Origin: Coprinellus micaceus | Taxonomy: Eukaryota > Basidiomycota > Agaricomycetes > Agaricales > Psathyrellaceae | Direction: 5' to 3' | DNA: 64,000 nucleotides | NCBI GenBank assembly: GCA_951394405.1 | Contig: OX596334.1 | Span: 2,542,001-2,606,000 of the forward strand | Shown: positions 58,953 through 64,000 of the stretch, one piece after another | Layout of the letters: each line of letters starts with the position of its first letter | How positions within the stretch are numbered: the first letter of the stretch is position 1 | Notes under the pieces: generated by a model | The model's input: only the letters and a program-made list of their open reading frames with translations | Database searches by the model: none | What the model was told of the DNA's origin: nothing | Position numbers and translations under genes: made by a program

Positions 58953-60906
58953 TTACAGTGTCCTAATTCTCCTGATGGACTCTGCAAATCCGGCATTCCA
59001 GTGGCACAGAGCCCTTTCGTACAGGTAATCAGAATGCCCTCGATTCTGGCATATGTTGAGCAGGTCTCGCAAGGGGTGCAACGCGACTCGTATTCTGTCG
59101 GCGACGACATCGTTTCTATCCCTTGGGTTGGCACTGCCCGACCTCGGGCAAACTCGAATAGTGAAGACTCTGAGCCGGGCACACTGGTTTTTACCCTCGT
59201 CGACAGCCGACGTCCGGGATTTAAGCATGCTCACAAGGAACTGCTCTGGGGCTGGCTGTAGAGATGAGGTCGGCGCCGTTTCTCCAAACCCACTGCATTT
59301 GTAGCATGGGTCCAGGTCCAGTTCGATCTGGATACCGAGCTCCTCCAGCCGGGGAAGATATGGTCCAGGTCCAGGTCCAGGGCTTGCAATAGGAGCGAAG
59401 ATTAGGGCTTGGAAGAGGTCTCCGTAGAGCAGGGACAGGTTGAGCGTTAACCGAGTGAGGGAAGAGTATGCGGCAAAGATTGAGGTGTGGAGAACCATTC
59501 TGGTCGTGTCGATGGCTAAGCTTTCGAGGTAGAGATCCGTGATGGGATCAAAGGTTGAGAGATTGGATGGGTGCCATTCCTTGAGCTCCTTGAACACAGC
59601 TGTGAGAGTGGTGAGTCTGGGGAAAGACATTCTTGGATATGGCATGCTGAGAGGAACGCCGGGCCCAATGAAAGTCAATTTCTGTAGAGAGGAAGCTTCA
59701 ACATGTTGGGCCGGAGTTGAAGGTATCGCTTCGGCGGCCTGGAAGGCGGTATAGACGAAGCATGCCTCGATTAGACCGGTACAGGATTGTAGGACCTTTA
59801 GAATGTCGATGAACGCCCCTCTTTCGCCGCCAACGCAGAGGCGGGTCATCTTCCCCCACGGAAGATGCGGAGGTATGGCACGAAAGCTCATACCGTATAG
59901 CACCGCCTCTGTGAGATTCGGCATTTCGAGGAGGTCAGCTATCCGCTCTCCGCCATCGCCCCAGTACCACGGGTCATTTGCTTGACTAATGGGGGCCTCC
60001 ATATCCACCACGAGCGACTTGAGGAGAGGGAAACTCATGCCTCCCAACCGCGTCTCCACGTACATGTTGTCGCGATAAACAATATGAAGGTTCTTCAGAG
60101 TATCGACGGAGCTTGAGGGTATTAGATGGTAAAGTGGGTTCCCTCTCGGGTCAGAAGGGTGTTTATTCCGCGTTGTCGAATGCCGCATTGTCGCCCGTGT
60201 CCATCCTCCCATGATCAAACGAAGCGACCAGGGATTCCCGCCGATCCGTTCCATCCACGTTTCAATAGCTTGGGCGTGCGTCTCCGTCACTTGGAATACA
60301 TCTCCAAGCTGTACGCGCATAGTGGGCCTGTCCCACAGCGCCCGATGTTGTGTCGCGATGGCCTGCCAAGCCTTGCATACCTGGCACATCACGAATGGGC
60401 TGGATCGGACGGGGGATTCGCCGCAGGCTTGGCCATACTGACGTTCGATGTCCATCTCATCGTCGGGTGGTGTATCCCCAGACATGTAGAGTTCGAATAT
60501 CAGGGCCATTATTTCAGAGGGGACTCGCCGAATGGATGAGAGGATACCACGACACAGATCAATCTTCTCCTGAAGAGCTTGCTCGACGTGGGTTGCGAGG
60601 CCGTGAACGAAGTCGACATCAAGAGCCTTGCTCAGGGCATCGGCGTCTCTGCCCATCTCTACCAGCTCTCTCTCGGATTTTTGAAGGTCTCTGAGGTAGC
60701 CTGTAACCGCATTGCGTTCCGCCTTGCTTAGATCGCGATGGGTGCTGCGAGCTGCGTCCACGACCAACACCTTGATATGGGGGGAAAGATCGAGCTAAGA
60801 TCGACAAAGGTGAGTAGAAAATGGAAGAACTTAGTGTAATGCGCACTTTTGCTACATATGCAAGGGACAGCGACATGGTGGTTTCGGAAGCTTCTGGTCG
60901 ATCCAT
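58953..60906 (-). CDS. F-box protein with LRR-like region
   Basis: Two minus-strand exons, 60906-60847 and 60794-58953, encode 633 residues. A coiled-coil-prone N-terminal helix region is followed by an F-box at about 110-150 (RRVPSEIMALIFELYMSG, CQVCKAWQAIATQHRALW), the form greatly expanded in Agaricomycetes. The remainder has irregular leucine-rich segments (LKNLHIVYRDN, FPLLKSLVVDM, MPNLTEAVLYGM, LQKLTFIGPGV, FPRLTTLTAVF, LTRLTLNLSLLYGD), as in F-box proteins with degenerate LRRs that recruit substrates to SCF ubiquitin ligase. A Pro/Gly stretch (PGPGPGPYLPRL) separates the last repeats. Exon 1 was added because the frame joins AYVAK to LDLSPHIKVL through a GTGCGC donor. The substrate is unknown. 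Confidence 0.85.
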
Positions 60907-61635
60907 TTAGGCGCCGAATCGCTTAGCGATAGGCGATTTGATGGATTGCCAACACCGCTCGGCTCGGCTCATCAAACATTAATGCGAGAACCTACACCTC
61001 TCACCTCCTCCTGGGATCGAAACTTGAAACACCCTCCCTGTTGCCTTTGCTTAAAGCCTCAACCGAAATCTTGGTCGTTTAAGTTTGAGCTTGAAGTTTG
61101 TACAAAAGAATGACGATCTATATGCATATGGCCCGTTATAATAAAGATAGTAGTGTGTGTGAGGGAAAGTGCACCATCGAGAAGAAATACCTATGAGTGG
61201 CGCATATATATGTCGTTGAAAGTATGGGGAACGTTGGAAACGAGTATGCAAGAAGTTCTAGCCGAGACATATGCATAGTCCTCAGGCGGCGTGACGCTCA
61301 GACCTAATAAAGATGAACACTGATTAAACCAAAACTATCTCGTAGTCCGACCAAATATAGGGTGGTAGAAGCGCGGAGAAAACCCGGTGCCGGAAGTGGG
61401 ATGCTTTGGGGATGTTCCCAAGATTCTCTGGGATGTGTTCCGCCCGACCCACAGAGTGTCCGACCATACACCGTGCAGGGTCGGTCCAGCGCCTATGGTG
61501 CTCAACGGAGCGCTGCGATGCTGTTAGAGCCGCGCAGGACGCGCGGAGGAGCCACTAAGTTGGGGATTGCATGACTCGGCACAATATTGACGTGTCCGGT
61601 ATCGCGTGTGCTGGTGCCGACGGTTCGGCGGCAGT
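60907..61635. other. intergenic, two minus-strand genes
   Basis: 729 bp, AT-richer than the surroundings. Includes the promoter of the F-box gene and the 3' end of the next gene. No coding exon or RNA recognised. Confidence 0.45.
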
Positions 61636-62445
61636 TCAGTCATCAACAGGCCCCTCGAACCTGACCGCCTTTTTCTGGGAAACGTCGAGCTCGCTGCTAC
61701 TCTGCCGCGGGGATGACGCCGGCGTCGACAAGATAGATGACGATGGTAGAGAGCTCGACCTTGACCCAGGAAGGAATTTCCCTAGCCTGAACTTCGAGAA
61801 CGAGAACGGCCCTGATGACCGCGCGGACTCGGAGCTCGGTGGTGTTGTGACACTGGTCACTGTGGTGGAGGATCCTGTAAAACCGGCCTGCCACTGGCCT
61901 GTGCTCGTGGAGGAGAGAGTATCGCTATTTTTGGCCGGGGGAATGGGTGGCACTGCACGCGGGGGTTTCTTCATCGACGAACGGGCTGGTGGCGGGGGCA
62001 GCACGATGGGTTCTGATTTCGCTTTCCCCCTCGGCCGTGCCGTCCCCAGGGGCCTGAGGTGTGGCGTCCTCGATAGATGCAGCCCCATGGCAATTTGCTC
62101 AATCGTCGGAGGCGCCGAGCCAGCCAGGATGTCGTCGGGTGTTAAAAAGTGGGGAGGCTGACTGCGGTTGGGGGACATTCGCTCCTCGGGGGTCGAGTAC
62201 ACGCCTGATGGCCGCGAAGACGAGGGCTTCTCATGATCCCTATTCTTCGAAGACGGGGTGAGGCTGCGTTTCACCGACCCCAAAATCCTGGACGCCGAGC
62301 TGCGTGCGGTGTGCGGGGAAGACGAGGGTGAGGCGGCATGGCGCGTTGGAGGGGTTTGAGGGGCAACAGCGGGGCATATCATGGCGTGGACGATATTCTT
62401 GGGCGTTGATACCGCCCGCCGATGACGGCGTTGTAGAGAGTCCAT
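61636..62445 (-). CDS. Ser/Pro-rich hypothetical protein
   Basis: An intronless 269-residue frame on the minus strand, starting at the first ATG (MDSLQRRHRRAVSTPKN). It is rich in Ser, Pro and Arg and largely disordered. One compact segment looks conserved: FLTPDDILAGSAPPTIEQIA followed by MGLHLSRTPHLRPL, which could be a short helix or docking motif. The C-terminus is FSFSKFRLGKFLPGS and then a Ser-rich stretch ending AVRFEGPVDD. No catalytic domain, signal peptide or membrane segment is visible. Homologues in related fungi are likely given the ordered segment, but I cannot assign a role. Confidence 0.6.
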   Translation of the reverse strand: MDSLQRRHRRAVSTPKNIVHAMICPAVAPQTPPTRHAASPSSSPHTARSSASRILGSVKRSLTPSSKNRDHEKPSSSRPSGVYSTPEERMSPNRSQPPHFLTPDDILAGSAPPTIEQIAMGLHLSRTPHLRPLGTARPRGKAKSEPIVLPPPPARSSMKKPPRAVPPIPPAKNSDTLSSTSTGQWQAGFTGSSTTVTSVTTPPSSESARSSGPFSFSKFRLGKFLPGSRSSSLPSSSILSTPASSPRQSSSELDVSQKKAVRFEGPVDD

Positions 62446-62579
62446 GTCATGTCGAGCTCGACGATGGTGGTCGCGGTCCAAACGCACGGTTTCAATTGAC
62501 AACAGGTATCAACTTGAGTGGCTGTGCAGAAACATTATTCAAATTCACAAAATCATAGTACAGCGGTACACTAGGGGCC

Positions 62580-64000
62580 TTATGAGGATGTCGCTCCTTC
62601 ACCGTCGTCTTCGTCCCCATCCTCATCTTCCTGTCCTCCTTCCTCTTCGTGATCTTCAGCGTCATCCTCCTCCTCGTCACTGCTCTCCTCTTCGTCTTCG
62701 CTCTCATGGAAGGTTAAGGAGATGAATTCGTCTCCCATACGCCCATCCTCAGCAAAGATTGCAGGCACCTCTGTCACACTAGGGCCAAAGTCAGTAATAA
62801 CGCTGGGAGGCAATCCGGAGTTTGAGTCGCTTTTCGACTTGTCGGCTGTGGCAGCAGAAGCTACCGCCGCTTTTCGCCCCCGATTGGCCCGAATGACATG
62901 GGGTAGCTTGCACCCCTTGGTGCTGCATGTGCCATTCTCAGCAAAATCAGGGCACTCTCGGACATGCTGCTTGTCGCAATCATACCCCTTCTCGCAGTAT
63001 CCAAGGACAGCGAAATCGCGACAGACGCCTTCTCGCTTGCCTACGTTCACGTGAGGGAAGAGACACCCAATTCTTGTACATCGCCCTTTGTTCAGGAAAT
63101 GTACACAGAGGGGCGTTCGCTCGGGTGTAGGGTCATGCGACAGGTTGCACGTTTCGGCATTGCTGGTACAGTTGCCTTGAAGGAAATTCCAGCAGATGGC
63201 GATCTTGGAGGGGTCGTGTTGATACATGCACGTCAAGCCGCGATTGCAAGTACCTGTGAGGATAAAAGGGATCCCATAGAGAGACAGAGAGGAGGGAATG
63301 TTATTGACCCGAGAAACGTCACTCCTTTCAGAATGAAAGAGCGAAAGAGTAACCGCACCTGTAGTTGTGAACCTTGGGCAAGGCTTGTTCAAGTATTTGC
63401 GCCTTTTCATCTCAACCCGTTCACTAGCAATTCATTAGCATCGGAATGATTCCGAAGGGTTGAACTTGTAACTGACCTCCACAACTTGCGGGTATTGTCC
63501 AAAGTCATGTTCCGTCCTCGCCCCCTTCGGGCCTTGGATTTGTAACTCCTAGATGCAGATATCAAATGGCCTGCCTTTCGGACGTATGGGAAGGATGCCG
63601 ATGGCGGCTTCGCTGTCGAAGGTTTGGACTTGGCGACTTCAAAACGGTCACCTTCCACATTCTATAGCTGTAAAGAAACGGCAACGTACGGTCTTTTCGA
63701 ACCAGTGATCGCGCAGAACTCTCAAAGGCAACACCCCCAATCAAAACATCTCTCGTTCCGTCAGGATTGACTGCTTTGGAGGAGGATGGCCGCGCAGCCG
63801 GGTTGCTACCTAAACCGATATCGGTCATACTATCCACAATGCCTTGAATTGCTTTACCGCTGGGTATACTGCTCGTCGATACAGCCGCAGTGGTCGCCGT
63901 CGAAAAGCTCGAGCTTATACCGACCGATTTTGAATTCTCAGAAGATGGCTGGGCGGTTGTTGAGGAGGATGCTTCGAGGCCTGGCCGAATGTATTTGTTG
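62580..64000 (-). CDS. CCCH zinc-finger protein, five fingers (5' end missing)
   Basis: Minus-strand gene running off the right edge. Supported exons are about 64000-63703, 63661-63477, 63423-63359 and 63253-62580 (stop). Five CCCH fingers are tandem: CPRFTTTGTCNRGLTCMYQH, CWNFLQGNCTSNAETCNLSH, CVHFLNKGRCTRIGCLFPH, CRDFAVLGYCEKGYDCDKQH and CPDFAENGTCSTKGCKLPH. This is the ZC3H3-like arrangement linked to mRNA polyadenylation and nuclear export. The C-terminus is a long Asp/Glu run. The conserved block before the fingers is GRNMTLDNTRKLW. The first splice in the window (after RSL or RKD, near 63690-63703) is ambiguous: the strong GTACGT donor gives the wrong phase, while GTTCGA at 63702 closes the frame. 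Confidence 0.85.

Overview
The window is a gene-dense piece of a filamentous basidiomycete genome, almost certainly an Agaricomycete. Short introns of about 45-65 nt interrupt nearly every gene. Donors are often GTACGT, GTGAGT or GTTTGT, and CTGAC-like branch points precede CAG or TAG acceptors. The gene set includes a DUF6593 protein, an LxxIF-type F-box/LRR protein, a Cdc11-type septin, Bud6, fungal Sec72 and DNMT5. Exon joins were made by hand from splice signals, reading-frame closure and family motifs. In nearly all genes every exon length closes the frame.

0-9.6 kb: a Cys-rich hypothetical (+), a SIRT4-like sirtuin (-), PEX7 (+), an EFM7/NNT1-type methyltransferase (+), an F-box protein (-) and CRIPT (+). 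9.8-17 kb: one nine-exon gene (-) for a 2278-residue DNMT5-type cytosine-5 DNA methyltransferase fused to a RING finger and an SNF2 ATPase. This is the most remarkable locus: it has a canonical PCNA-binding (PIP) motif near its N-terminus, and no chromodomain is recognised before the catalytic domain. 17.3-24.7 kb: PAP2 lipid phosphatase (+), CID/RS/RGG RNA-processing factor (-), PET117 (+), a cytidylyltransferase homologue with a degenerate HxGH signature (+) and a DUF6593 protein (-).

24.7-28.3 kb is gene-poor and holds three diverged copies of a Cys-rich unit. 28.3-41.9 kb: a ZAP1-type zinc-responsive regulator (-), an LRR protein (-), pyruvate decarboxylase (+), mitochondrial uL23m (-), DCR2-type metallophosphatase (+) and Bud6 (+). 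44.7-51.1 kb, after a 2.8-kb gap: porphobilinogen deaminase, a Gin4/Hsl1-type kinase and a Cdc11 septin (all +). 51.8-53 kb: a broken Gfo/Idh/MocA oxidoreductase. 53.3-56.5 kb: SEC72 (-) and DED1 (+). 58.0-58.5 kb: a 530-bp element with 14-bp terminal inverted repeats (hAT-like MITE). 59-64 kb: an F-box/LRR-like protein, a Ser/Pro-rich hypothetical and a CCCH zinc-finger protein whose 5' end lies beyond the window (all -).

The genes are mostly housekeeping and do not form a pathway cluster. Kinase, septin and Bud6 all serve polarity and septation. CRIPT, PET117, uL23m and the sirtuin are small or organelle-linked neighbours. Several pairs share divergent promoters of 100-560 bp. Three introns start with the same rare 5' splice site, CAG|GCACGT, and a fourth with AAG|GCAAGC.
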